A stretch of DNA of 64,000 bases. Source: Bettongia penicillata ogilbyi. Lineage: Eukaryota; Chordata; Mammalia; Diprotodontia; Potoroidae. A program made the translations under genes and the position numbers. Numbering within the stretch: the stretch's first letter is position 1; each line of letters opens with the position of its first letter. Shown in pieces: positions 1 through 9,390 of this stretch. The stretch spans positions 2,681,836-2,745,835 of the forward strand of contig JAJHZJ010000311.1 of the NCBI GenBank assembly GCA_023548195.1, given 5' to 3'. The notes under the pieces are model-generated. The model was not told where the DNA came from. It ran no database searches and saw only the letters and a program-made list of their open reading frames with translations.

Positions 1-59
1 AGTTGATGATACTTCCAACTGATCAAATAAATTTATCTTTCTTGATTTCTCTGGACTCT

Positions 60-304
60 TGCCTTTCAAATTGCCTACTCAACTTCGATCTTTTCATCAG
101 AAATGCTTGAAAATTCACTCTTCTGTTAATGATCCATCCTCCCCTGAACCCCTATAAGATCATATTCAGTTTTGCCAGATAAAATGTTTTTGTTTTCAAG
201 TCTGTATCTTTTGTCTTTTGGAATATTGTATTCCAAGATCACCTCTGGTTTTTAGTAGTAGCTGCCAAGTCTTCTGTGATACTGACTATAGTTCTTTATA
301 ATGT
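60..304 (-). mobile_element. old L1/HAL1 ORF1 C-terminal relic, part 1
   Basis: This is diverged minus-strand sequence collinear with the ORF1 C-terminal region of the young HAL1 at 3310-3545. Shared landmarks include the stretch around the 'catcagaaatgcttgaaa' segment and the 'ttttggaatattgtattcca' segment, matching the 'catcaagaatgattgaaa' and 'ctggaatatcctattcca' segments of the young copy. It has no long open frame and many substitutions and indels. A SINE at 303-593 splits it. The exact family (L1 or HAL1) cannot be told from ORF1 alone. Confidence 0.6.
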
Positions 305-593
305 TCACCTGCTGCCACACCTTGGTAAAAAACCAAACCAAACCAGGTTCAGGGTATCCAATTGGTCTCAAACCCATCAGTAAGTTTGGGGTTGTCTACT
401 TCAAGCATGTGAAGACTTCTCCTGATGGAGCTGGAGGAACTAACTTTGTTATGGACTTTTATGGACTTTGATGACTCTGGAAGAGAGAGTAAGGCTGATA
501 ACTTTGAGCAACTTTGCCTCACTTAAATCCAAGTCAAGGCATCATCCCTGATGTCATTGGTCCTCTAAAAACAAGGGACAAACAACAACAAGA
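303..593 (+). mobile_element. marsupial SINE with AAC-repeat tail, copy 1
   Basis: The sequence ends in 'gggacaaacaacaacaag', preceded by 'gatgtcattggtcctct'. A second copy at 52085-52301 has the same layout and tail. It is flanked by imperfect 13-bp direct repeats (290-302 and 594-606, 11 of 13 identical), which fits target-primed insertion into the L1 relic. I recall similar AAC-tailed SINEs in marsupials but cannot give a sure family name. Confidence 0.6.
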
Positions 594-1040
594 AGTTCCT
601 TATTATTTAAATACCTTTTTCTCTGGGTGCTTGTATAAATTTTTTTCTTTCATGTAGGAATTCTGGATTTTGGTTATGACATTCCTGGGGCTTATTCTTT
701 TGGGATTTCTATCAGGAGGTGATCAGTGAGTTCTTTTCATTTTTACTTTTTCTTCTGATTTCAATAGGTATAGTCCATTTTCCTTTATGATTTCTTGAAA
801 AATAGTGTATAGTTATTTTTATAATAATTTTCAGAGAGTCTAGTGATTCTTAAATTATTTCTGCTTGACCTGCCTTTGGACTGGTTCTATTTGATATCAG
901 ATTTTACATTTCTTCTGTTTTGCACATTTTTTTGTTCTAATATTTTTTGCTATCTCATTGAGCCATTGAATTTTCTTTGTTTTATTTTAGTTTTCAGGGA
1001 GCCTGTTTTTTGAGTAAGGTTACTATTTTTCTTTTTCTTC
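594..1040 (-). mobile_element. old L1/HAL1 ORF1 relic, part 2
   Basis: This continues the ORF1 relic beyond the SINE. It matches the young HAL1 around 3555-3900, for example 'atcaggaggtgatcagtga' against 'tcaggtggtgatcaatgga', and the following blocks that correspond to the RRM-like region. It is too decayed to read as protein. Confidence 0.55.
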
Positions 1041-1283
1041 TTTTAAAAAATTAATCTGTCCTTTTTATTATCCCTCCTCCATATTAAGCAAATTTTTAAA
1101 AAGAAAGAAAAAAGTTCTCAATAAATATATGCATAGTCTGTCAAAACAGATTCCTATGTTGTCCATATTTGAAAATGTACGTCTACATTTTAAGTTCATC
1201 ATCTCCCTTGCAGGAGGTGAGTAGCATGCTCATCTTCATTCTTTTAGATCTGTGATTTATGATTTTGCTAATTCAAATTCTTT

Positions 1284-2014
1284 TTTAAAAAATTAATTAA
1301 TTTATTTTTAGTTTTCAACATTCATTTTCATAAGATTTTGAGTTCCAAATTTTCTCCCCATCTCTCCCCTCCTCCCACCCCAAGACATGATGCATTCTGA
1401 TTGCCTTTTCCCCTAATCTGCCCTCACTTCTATCACATCCCTCCCTTCCCTTATCCCCATCTTGTCTATTTTCTTGTAGAAAATAGATTATCTATCTACA
1501 AGATAGATTTCTATACCCCATTATCTGTATTTCTTATTTCCCAGTTGCATGTAAAAACAATTTTTAACATTCCTTTTTATAACTTTGATTTTCTCCACCC
1601 CATTCCCCCTCTGCCTCCCTGGGGCTGGGGCCCAAGTACTTCACTCTCCTGCACTGATCCCACAGACTTTTCCCACTAACCTTACAATTTATCCTCAACA
1701 TTTTGGTGTCATGAAGTTTAGAACCACCACAAGTGTGAAAGATTCAGTCTCTCCAAGACTTGCTCAGGTCTCTTCTCACAGCCCACTCGCAGCCCACACT
1801 GGACTGAGTTCTACTTCCAGTGTGGCATGATAGACACTTCTTGGCGACTTTCTTGGCTGTCTTGGGCTGGAGATTTGCTACACTCCATCTTTCTGTGGGT
1901 TCTGCAGCTCCAGAATTTGTTTAGAGACATCTTTTATAGGTATTTGACTGGACTTGGCAGGAGTGCTCTAGAAAGTCCATGCTGTTACTCTGCCAATTTT
2001 GGCTCTGTGCCCCC
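1284..2014 (-). mobile_element. HAL1/L1-like relic with 3'UTR joined to 5'UTR
   Basis: Read on the minus strand, 1284-1640 matches the 3' terminal region of the young HAL1: the AT-rich end with 'cattcattttcataagatt' on the plus strand, then CT-rich blocks. The far end at about 1985-2014 matches the L1/HAL1 5' terminus, with 'tctgccaattttggctctg' against 'tctgccatcttggctccg' at 5226. Between them there is no ORF1 or ORF2. It is either an internally deleted element or two fragments brought together. Confidence 0.45.
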
Positions 2015-2024
2015 TTAATTTGAA

Positions 2025-2250
2025 TTCTAAAGTCTTTCAAAATTGTTTTTCTCCATAATGTTGTTATAATTGTATAGATTGTTCTATTTATCTTGCTCTG
2101 CAATATTTCATAAGGGTCTTCCCAGCTTCCTCTGAAAGTTATCGTTATAATTTCTTATGACCCTATAATATTTCACTACTTTCACATATTACCACTCTCT
2201 TTTCTAAACTACTTACTCAGTGTCTGATTCATTCTTCAAGAGCTCTCATT
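2025..2250 (-). mobile_element. old L1 ORF2 3'-region fragment
   Basis: The sequence resembles the L1 ORF2 C-terminal region at 49800-49985, with shared blocks such as 'aaagtctttcaaaattgttttt' followed by a region ending 'tcccagcttcctctgaa'. It is short, diverged and not translatable over any length. The young HAL1 inserted at its left edge. Confidence 0.45.
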
Positions 2251-2261
2251 TAAATATTTAA

Positions 2262-2279
2262 TATTTTGCTTTATTTCTT
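2262..2279. repeat. target site duplication, left
   Basis: The 18-bp 'tattttgctttatttctt' is repeated exactly at 5248-5265. The two copies bracket the HAL1 insertion and mark it as one complete target-primed event. Confidence 0.93.
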
Positions 2280-3301
2280 TTTTTTAAAATTTATTTATTT
2301 ATTTAAATTTTTTTACATTCATTTTCACAAATTTTTGGGTTCCAAATTTTCTCCCCTTTTCTCCCCTCCCCCCACCCCAATACCCCAAGCAATCTAGTTT
2401 TCCCTATCTCCAATCTGCCCTCTCTTCTGTCATCTCTCCCTTCTCTTGTCTCCATCTTCTCTTTTCTCCAGTAGGGCCAGATGACTTTCTATTCCTCCTT
2501 AACTGTATGTCTTCTTTCCTAGTTGCAACAACAATACTAAACATTTGTTCCTAAAACTTTGAGTTCCAAATTCTCCTCATCCCTCCCTCCCCACCCATTC
2601 CCTTTGAGACAGCAGGCAATTCAATATAGGCCATATCTGTGTAGTTTTGCCAATGACCTCCCTGATAGTCGTGTTGTGTAAGACTAACTGGATTACCATC
2701 CCTCCTAACCTGCCCCTCATTGTTTCTCTTCTGTCTTTTGATCCTGTCCCTCCCCAAGTGTTGACTTCAAATTGCTCCCTCCTCCCTTTGCCCTCCCTTC
2801 CATCATCCCCCCCTTGCAATATCTCTTTCTCCCCCACTTTCTTATACTGTAAGATAGGTTTTCATACCAAAATGAGTGTGCATTTCACTCCTTCGTTTAG
2901 TCAAATGTGATGAGGGTAAACTTCTTGTTTTTGTTTTTTTTTTTTCTCAGCTCTCCTCTTTTTCCCTCCACTAAGAAAAACTACCTGCCTCTTAAATGAC
3001 ATATAGTTACCCCCTTCCCTTTCCCTCCCCCTACATTTCTCTCTCACCATTTACCCTAGTTTCTTTTAAGGTATGGTCCTGTCCTATACAGTTCAATCTG
3101 TGCTCTCTATCTCTGTATGTGTGTGCATGTGTGTATGTGTGTACATGCGTGTACATGTGTATGTGTGGTTCCACCAACTACCCAGATACTGAAAAGTTTT
3201 AAGAGTTACAAATATTGTCTTTCCATGTAGGAATGTAAACAGTTCACTCATGGTAAGTCCCTTAAGACTTCTCTTTGCTGTTTCCTTTTTCATGCTTCTT
3301 C
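2280..3301 (-). other. HAL1 copy 1 3'UTR
   Basis: This is a non-coding tail after the ORF1 stop. It contains a TG/CA tract (3115-3168), alternating CT-rich and AG-rich blocks, and an AT-rich terminus. The terminus resembles the last bases of the L1 copy at 10141-10200. It aligns along its length with 63048-64000 in reverse orientation. Open frames here (2551-2910) are shadows of the biased composition. Confidence 0.8.
3115..3168. repeat. TG/CA microsatellite inside HAL1 3'UTR
   Basis: An imperfect (TG)n tract with interspersed TA and CA steps. The equivalent position in copy 2 (63181-63268) also carries a CA tract, so the tract is part of the element rather than a later local slip. Confidence 0.85.
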
Positions 3302-4403
3302 TCATTCTTGTGTTTGAAAGTCAAATTTTCTTTTCAGCTCTGGTTTTTTCATCAAGAATGATTGAAAGTCCTCTGTTTCATTGAAAGACCATATTTTCCC
3401 TTGAAGTATTATACTCAGTTTAGCTGGGTAGGTGATTCTTGGTTTGAGTCCTAGTTCCTTTGCCTTCTGGAATATCCTATTCCATGCCCTTCGATCCCTT
3501 AATGTAGAAGCTGCTAGATCTTGGGTTATCCTGATTGTATTTCCACAGTACTGGAATTGTTTCTTTCTAGCTGCTTGTAAGATTTTTTTCCTTGAGCTGG
3601 GAGTTCTGGAATTTGGCCACAATGTTCCTAGGAGTTTCTCTTTTTGGATCTCTTTCAGGTGGTGATCAATGGATTCTTTCAATACTTATTTTGCCCTCTG
3701 GTTCTAGAATGTCAGGGCAGTTTTCCTTGATAATTTCATGGAAGATGATGTCTAGGCTCTTTTTTTGATCATGACTTTCAGGTAGTCCCATAATTTTTAA
3801 ATTGTCTCTCCTGGATCTATTTTCCAGGTCAGTTGTTTTTCCCATGAGATATTTCACATTCTCTTCCATTTTTTCGTTCTTTTGGTTTTGTTTGGTGATT
3901 TCTTGGTTTCTCGTAAAGTCATTAGACTCCATTTGTTCCATTCTAATTTTGAGAGAGCTATTAAATTCAGTGAGCTTTTGAGCCTCTTTTTCCATTTGGC
4001 TCATTCTGCTTTTGAAAGCATTCTTCTCCTCATTGGCTTTTTGAACCTCCTTTGCCAATTGGGTGAGCCTATTTTTCAAGGTGTTAATTTCCTCAGCATT
4101 TTTTTGGGTCTCCTTTACCAAGGTATTGACCTGTTTTTCATACTTTTGTTGCATCTCTGACATTTCTCTTCTCAGTTTTTCCTCCACCTGTCTAACTTGC
4201 TTTTCAAAATCCTTTTTGAGCTCTTCCAGGGCCTGAGCCCACCCACCACCCCCCTGGGGTGTCTGGGGTACTGAGGCCCCGCCCTCCATGTCTTTCCCTG
4301 ATGGCAAGAATACGTCTTCGTCATCAGATCCAAAGGTCGGGATCATTTGCATTTGTTGGAAAAAACTCTCTAAAGTCTTATTTTTCTTCCCTTTTCTAGG
4401 CAT
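3302..4403 (-). pseudogene. HAL1/L1 ORF1 (RNA-binding protein), disabled
   Basis: This encodes an L1 ORF1p-type nucleic-acid chaperone that would coat element RNA as a trimer. It starts with MPRKGKKNKTLES. A long heptad-rich coiled coil follows (about residues 65-190, rich in K, E, Q and L). Next is the RRM entry motif with RRDNLKIMGLPE (about 197-208). A C-terminal domain carries RRAWNRIFQKAKELG and ITYPAKLSIILQGKIW. The full frame would be about 367 codons, similar to other mammalian ORF1p. Two breaks are visible. A premature TGA lies at 3668-3666, where copy 2 has CAA and a CpG-derived change from CGA is plausible. A frameshift lies in the 7-base run at 3583-3589. It is not expected to make full-length protein. 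The start is supported by copy 2 beginning at the equivalent ATG. Confidence 0.9.
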
Positions 4404-4539
4404 TTTCCCAGCCAGTTACTTGACTTCTAAGATTCCTTTCCACCCCCGCCTGGATCCGCCCAGCTAGTGCTTGGCCTCTGAGATTTAAATGGGCTTTCCT
4501 CCTGCTGGCTGTCAATCAGTGAGCTTTAGTTCAGGTGCT

Positions 4540-4764
4540 GGGGTGGGGCCAGGGCTGCCTCCGAGACTGATCCCTCGAGGGCTTTATGCAGAGACTTTCA
4601 GGAATGGAGCAGGTGGGGGCGGGGTGGGGGGCCCACCTCCCAATCTCAGCTCCCCTGGGGGTCCCGAGCAGAAGCCTTCAGCAAAACAGAGCGGGGTGGG
4701 GCAGGGCCGTCTCCCAGGCTCAGCTCCGTCAGGTTTTATGCGGGAATCTTCCGTAATGAAGATC
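4540..4764. repeat. three tandem ~72-bp units in HAL1 5'UTR
   Basis: Units start at 4540, 4621 and 4693. Each opens with 'ggggtgggg' and is followed by a CT/CAG block and a TATGC-like or equivalent segment before a purine-rich end. The units are diverged from each other. Copy 2 carries one comparable unit (about 61717-61800, reverse sense). Confidence 0.65.
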
Positions 4765-5227
4765 CTGCCTGCTGCTGGGGGATTCCTGAGTCTTGGGCCG
4801 CTGCCACCTCAGCCGCCGCCCACACCTCTGCCTCTGCTGCTTCCTGCCCCCGTCCCTGTCGCCGCCGCTTCCTCCTGAGGGGGCCCGAGTCACGGAGATG
4901 CCCTGCTTCCCCTCTCCTTCAGCCCGGCCTCTCTCACTGACCTGCTTCTGTTGGCGGAGGGACTTTCCCGGCTGCTTCAGCTTCCGTCTCTGAAGCCTGC
5001 TCGGATCCGCTTCTCTGAGGCCTCAGCCAGGGCAGCGCTGGGGGTCGGGTTTACTCTCCGGGGCGCGCCGGACCCTGGGGACGGGTCCTCAGGGCTCCCT
5101 GGAACGGAAATCTCCTCCACTCTGCCTCTGCACACCTTGCACTCACCCAGAAGCTATGGGGGACTCTTTCTACACCAATTCCATGGGCTTTGGTTTTGGA
5201 GCTCGTAAACGTGCGTCCTTCTACTCT

Positions 5228-5237
5228 GCCATCTTGG
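5228..5237 (-). promoter_or_regulatory. YY1-like site at HAL1 5' end
   Basis: On the minus strand this reads CCAAGATGGC, about 10 bases from the element's first base. It matches the core YY1 motif AAGATGGC and its place in primate L1s, where YY1 sets the transcription start. Function here is inferred. Confidence 0.65.
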
Positions 5238-5247
5238 CTCCGCCCCC

Positions 5248-5265
5248 TATTTTGCTTTATTTCTT
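5248..5265. repeat. target site duplication, right
   Basis: Exact copy of 2262-2279. It directly abuts the 5' terminal G-run of the HAL1, showing the element is not 5' truncated. Confidence 0.93.
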
Positions 5266-7182
5266 CTAAGTATTCATATTAGTCTTGGTGGGGAATCCAT
5301 TTTTTTTCTTTGAATCTCTGCTTGTAATTTTTATTATTTTCTTTGGAGGTCTCTAGATTGGCTATAGTTTTTGATACTGGTTAGCGCTTTCTTTGATTTA
5401 TTCATCTTTCTAGTTTTGGGGGTTTTGTGCCAGGGTCACACTCTGTCCCCTGCTGTCCTGTTGGTTGGAATGGTCTGTCCTGACAATTTTTCTATGGTTC
5501 TTCAGGTTTTGTTTGTTGATCTTTACCTCCTAGAGTTAGACCCCCTTTGATCTTTGAAGTTCAGAGAGCTGTATCTTCCATCTTCTTCCTGGCATCTCAG
5601 AACAGAGTGTAAGTGTAGTGAGATGTCTCTAGCCTCATTATCTCAGAGCTAAACTGGCTATATCTTTTCCTCAAGGCTCAGTGGATATCGTTGATAGATA
5701 GGCACTTCTCTAGTGCCATTGACTTGGCCCTCAATTCTCATGTAGTACCCCCACTATTATCCTCCAGTAACCAGTGCCTCAGTTCCATTTAACCAATTAA
5801 TAGCAATTCAGTTTTATAAAGGGCAATCTACTTCAAGGACAAGAAGAAAAGTACAATCATTTTCTCTCCACACCTTGGGAGCACATTCTCCCTTATACCA
5901 CTTCAATCTCTGGAGATATGGGCTAAGACACAATTCAATGTCTATATAGCATTGGTCCCACTAAATTCACATCCAAAGGTAGCATCACTCTGCATGAGTC
6001 TTTTGTGAACTGAATCCTGAGGGCTTCTAGTGGCATTGGTGCTGGGTTAGTTGTAAAACCCTTAATGGACTTGGCTCCCAGGCTCTTATCACTACTCAAG
6101 AGCCTCCTAGGATAGAGGCAAAACTCACAGAGCACAAGCAAAGTGATAACCAACCTGCCCCAGCTGTCAGCCCAGGTGTAGATAAAGCAAGTTTAGAATG
6201 ATCCTGATGGTCAGCCCACATCATCTAATAGCTTAGGTAAAGGAGCAGTGATTTTGGCCAATGACCCATCAGATCAGTCACTAGACTAATTTATAATGTT
6301 ACAGCTGAGCTGAACTAAAGGGTTAATTGTATTCAGATGACAGTGCTAGACGCTGACCACACGAAATGGTCTTCTGTGTAATTGAATTTATTTATTACTG
6401 CACATATTAACTAACACCTCTCAGAGTATGCATGTTTATTATTTTGCTATCATGTTCATTTGACTATTATCTATGTTGTATTCAAAGCAATTGTTATTTG
6501 CTTTGATCTTTGTTTCTCTCCACATATGCTAATGCTTATAGTTATAATTTAAATAAAATATAGTTATATTTTTATACAGGCCTATGACCAGTGTTATTAT
6601 AATGGCTAATTAGCTTTGGTTTGTTTATTAGTCATGCTTTGCTTTGTAATTTATGATTATTGCTGTGTTCTGTGGATATTCATATAACTCTTGAGCATGC
6701 AAAGTTCTACGTCCTGCATGTAACAGGTATGTTGTAGTTGAAGTATCCTGTCAGGTCCAGCTTTGTACAGTGCCATAACTATTGTATGTATTACTGATGG
6801 ACATTTATTTCAAAAGTGCCATGGGCTAGATACCAGGAAACCAAGAAAGTTACCCTTGTTTAAAGCATTGGTATTTTATTTATGCTACAAGCTTCAAGTT
6901 TATGTTGGCTGATTTTTACAAACTATTGCAAGAAATTTTGGACCATGGGAAGGATGCCCTTCTCCCACCCTGGTGAATATGGGCAGTTTCTTGAAGGAAA
7001 ACCCTGTGACACTATTTATATATAGGGAGATGTGATTCCTGATTGGTAGAGATAAGTTAGAAAGAGTGAGGGAGAGAGAAAGGAAAAAGAGTGAGTTCCT
7101 CCTTTGGGGCTTTTTGTATGTGTTCTATATTCTGGCTCAGTAAACCAGCTGAAAAGCCTTTTCCTCATTAGCAGTCTATTAG
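5266..7182. other. no gene seen; AT-rich, probably ancient repeat debris
   Basis: The first 150 bases are T-rich and may continue the L1 relic interrupted by the HAL1. Beyond about 5420 I recognise no repeat, RNA or coding signature. The short open frames (for example 5935-6153 minus) have no family features. Confidence 0.5.
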
Positions 7183-7210
7183 TCAATAAACTTTTATTAA
7201 GCAGTGCCAG
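7183..7210 (-). mobile_element. L2 3' end fragment, left part
   Basis: 'caataaacttttattaagc' is the minus-strand form of the L2 3' end, with the characteristic size-cycle words that continue at 7463 ('gtgccagacactatactaaatgctaggg'). A MAR1 SINE splits it. Confidence 0.6.
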
Positions 7211-7462
7211 GCTAGGTGATACAATGGATAGTGCACTGGACTTGGAACCGGAAAGACTCATCTTCCTGAGCTCAAATCTGGCCTCAGACACTTACTAGCT
7301 GTGTGACCCTGGGCAAGTCACTTAATCCTGCTTGCCTCAATTTCATCATCTGTAAAATGAGCTGGAAATGGAAATGGTAAACCACTCCAGTATCTTTTCC
7401 AATAAAACCTCAGGTGGAGTCACAGAGAGTTGGACATGACTGAAAAATGACTTAGCAACATA
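7211..7462 (+). mobile_element. MAR1-type CORE-SINE, nearly full length
   Basis: A tRNA-like head (gctaggtgatacaatggata) is followed by the CORE segment ('actagctgtgtgaccctgg', 'catctgtaaaatgagctgg') and an RTE/BovB-like tail ('gagttggacatgactgaaaa', 'cttagcaaca'). It is flanked by the 8-bp direct repeat 'agtgccag' (7203-7210 and 7463-7470). It inserted into an L2 end. The tail type implies mobilisation by an RTE-clade LINE. Confidence 0.88.
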
Positions 7463-7650
7463 AGTGCCAGACACTATACTAAATGCTAGGGATACAAATA
7501 AGAAAAATGAAGACAATTCTTGCCCTCATATAACTTACAGTCTAATGGGGGTCACACAACATACAAAAGGAGGCTGAAAAGGGAGAGGGGGGTGCCAGGT
7601 CCCATGATGGTGTGTAATTCAAAGGAGTAAAAACAAAGTGGTAAAGGAAG
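7463..7650 (-). mobile_element. L2 relic, right part
   Basis: This continues the L2 of 7183-7210 after the MAR1. It carries the 'tgccctcatataacttacagtctaatggggg' block in shortened form, typical of reversed L2 3' sequence. Confidence 0.6.
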
Positions 7651-8050
7651 AGACGGAAATCCTGAGTGCCTTTTTAAAGTGAAGTCTTTGTTCTTTGTTC
7701 CCCCCTCCTGCCATCCAATCAGAGGAAGAGAGAGTTCGGACAGAGTACTGATGAAGTATGAGTGCCAAGGCTGATGAAATTTTGAAAGATGGTAAATTTC
7801 TGATGATGAGGATGGAGCATGGCTGATGAGAAAGGCCTTTTCCTCTCCACTGTAGTAAGCAGACAGGAAACAGTCACAGGATAGGAGGCAAATTATGAAG
7901 TAGAAAGTCAGATCCCTCTATTCTGTATTATTGTGAACTTGTAGAATCATCCTCACCAAATATTGATATGAGTCCCTTGTATATGCTCCCAGGACTGGAT
8001 CCTTATTGACTAGTTAAGTCATAAAACAGAGAAATGTGCATTTGCTAAAG
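7651..8050. other. no gene or repeat recognised
   Basis: Mixed-composition sequence with no coding, RNA or repeat signature that I can name. Confidence 0.45.
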
Positions 8051-8260
8051 GTATATTCCAGTAACATGGAAGATGTCCAGTACAGAATACAACTACAAGA
8101 GGAAATCCCAAAAGATATTTAGGTCTTCCAGATGCTCTTTCTTGAAGATGACATAGTACTGATTATATCAAGCCTGGAAACAGAGCCTCCTAATGAGACA
8201 ATCAATAAGGAATTTGGTCTCATTATGAATAACCAAATGGAGGAAAAAGATCTGTTGTCC
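8051..8260 (+). mobile_element. RTE-like LINE reverse transcriptase relic
   Basis: Plus-strand translation gives MLFLEDDIVLIISS near 8131-8173, followed by residues ending FGLIMN. This resembles the RTE-clade block FADDIVLI...GLxMN around the RT catalytic Asp pair (here 8147-8152). Stops lie upstream and downstream, so it is a dead fragment. The match is short. RTE-type LINEs are the inferred partners of the MAR1 SINEs in this window. Confidence 0.5.
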
Positions 8261-8739
8261 AGACTGTGATAGAGTTGGACACTCAATGAACAATGAAATG
8301 CCCTCGCTGACTCCCTCTCACTTATTATTGGATAGCTGTTAGTGGTACTAGGATGGGGCATCAATAAAAGAAGAATATTTCTCATGTGATTTTGGAATAA
8401 TATTGTAGTACTGAAAGGTGGACATTGAATTGGGAGGTAATTTAGATTACATTTGTAAAATTTCACTGTGATTTTTAAAGACCCTACTTTTTCCCTGAAA
8501 TAAAACAAAAACTGACGTGGAACAAAAACACTTTTGTTCCATTGCTGTTTTGGATGGATACTGAAGAGATCCAAGAAACATGTGTTTTTTAAAACATAGT
8601 TTGGCATTTCCTTTGGTCTTTTATATGAACAGAAGTCAATTTGTAAAGCAACATGAAGTACTGAGTGTTTTGAAAACTCACACAAAATCGGGAGTTATGT
8701 AACCTAACTTATTTTGATGGCTCTCATGTTCCTGATCCT

Positions 8740-8945
8740 CCTCCCAACCCCCAAGCTCCCACCTACTAGTGCTAGCCCCCTAAGGATTTATCTTGTATTT
8801 ATTTCTATATATTCTGTATTTATTTAGATCCACATTGTCCCCAGATTGACTGTAAGCTCATTGAGGGCAGGGATGATTTCATTTTTTTCTTTGTTTCTCC
8901 AGGGCTCCGAACCTAGAACTATTCCTATTTATTATATGCTGAAAC
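8740..8945 (+). mobile_element. L2 3' end relic
   Basis: It contains 'tgtaagctcattgagggcag' and 'cagggctccgaacctagaac', the typical L2 3' end words, followed by 'tattatatgctgaa'. Confidence 0.6.
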
Positions 8946-8959
8946 CTCCAGTGTAATTC

Positions 8960-9390
8960 CTGTTGAGGAGATTCTCAACCCACCCCACCCCACTCTGCAT
9001 CTGCTGTTCTCTAGGATTTCAACTCCTTGGAACAAGGTTCCAGGTACCTGCTGGTATGTCCTTCCCCCACCTGCCTTCCCCCTTCTGTATTTGTCTCCCC
9101 CACCTACCCCAGATTGTTAGCTCCTTGAGAGCCACTTGTTGTATGTATGTAATGGTGGGAGAGAGTTTCTTTTTGTGTGTAGGTTGGACTAGATAGCCCT
9201 CTCTCCTTCTTCAAATTACTCTGTATCTCTGTATCTTTACTTTTAGACGTGTATTCCTGCCCCCTACTCTACTCCTTGTAGAATTTAAAATTCTGGAGGG
9301 GAAGGATATGTTTTTGTTTTTTATGTTTATATCACCAATGCCCTGAACACAGTAGGTGCTGAATGAATATTTCTTGAGTTGAACTATTGT
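8960..9390 (+). mobile_element. L2 relics, two 3' ends in tandem
   Basis: 'ttagctccttgagagcca' near 9118, and 'aaaattctggaggggaaggat' to 'acagtaggtgctgaatgaat' near 9285-9370, both read as plus-strand L2 3' ends. The second part is the clearer. Confidence 0.55.

Larger units (their letters stand above)
2280..5247 (-). mobile_element. complete HAL1-like (ORF2-less L1) retrotransposon, copy 1
   Basis: A 2,968-bp element lies between perfect 18-bp target duplications. On the minus strand the order is a GC-rich 5'UTR (5247-4404), ORF1 (4403-3302), a 3'UTR of about 1 kb (3301-2280), and an A-rich 3' end next to the left duplication. No reverse transcriptase or endonuclease ORF is present. The 3'UTR is collinear with the one following ORF1 in the second copy at 63048-64000. 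This layout matches the HAL1 ('half-L1') group known from mammals, including marsupials. Such elements are inferred to use L1 enzymes in trans. An independent internal deletion is unlikely because both copies share the architecture. Confidence 0.85.
4404..5247 (-). promoter_or_regulatory. HAL1 copy 1 5'UTR / internal promoter region
   Basis: 844 bp of GC- and CpG-rich sequence lies upstream of ORF1. It is far richer in GC than its flanks. It holds three tandem units of about 72 bp (4540-4764) and ends in a YY1-like site at the very 5' terminus. L1 5'UTRs in other mammals act as internal promoters, so the same role is inferred here. Confidence 0.7.

Noticed and set aside
4489..5208. GC-rich open frames and a CpG-island-like block that might suggest a host gene promoter
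   Set aside because: The block lies inside the HAL1 target duplications, upstream of its ORF1, and recurs at 61271-61943. It is the element's own 5'UTR.
8119..8685. 188-codon open frame on the minus strand, the longest outside ORF1
   Set aside because: It has no domain, signal or repeat-family match that I recognise, and the plus strand of the same stretch carries an RTE-like RT fragment. It is probably a chance antisense frame.
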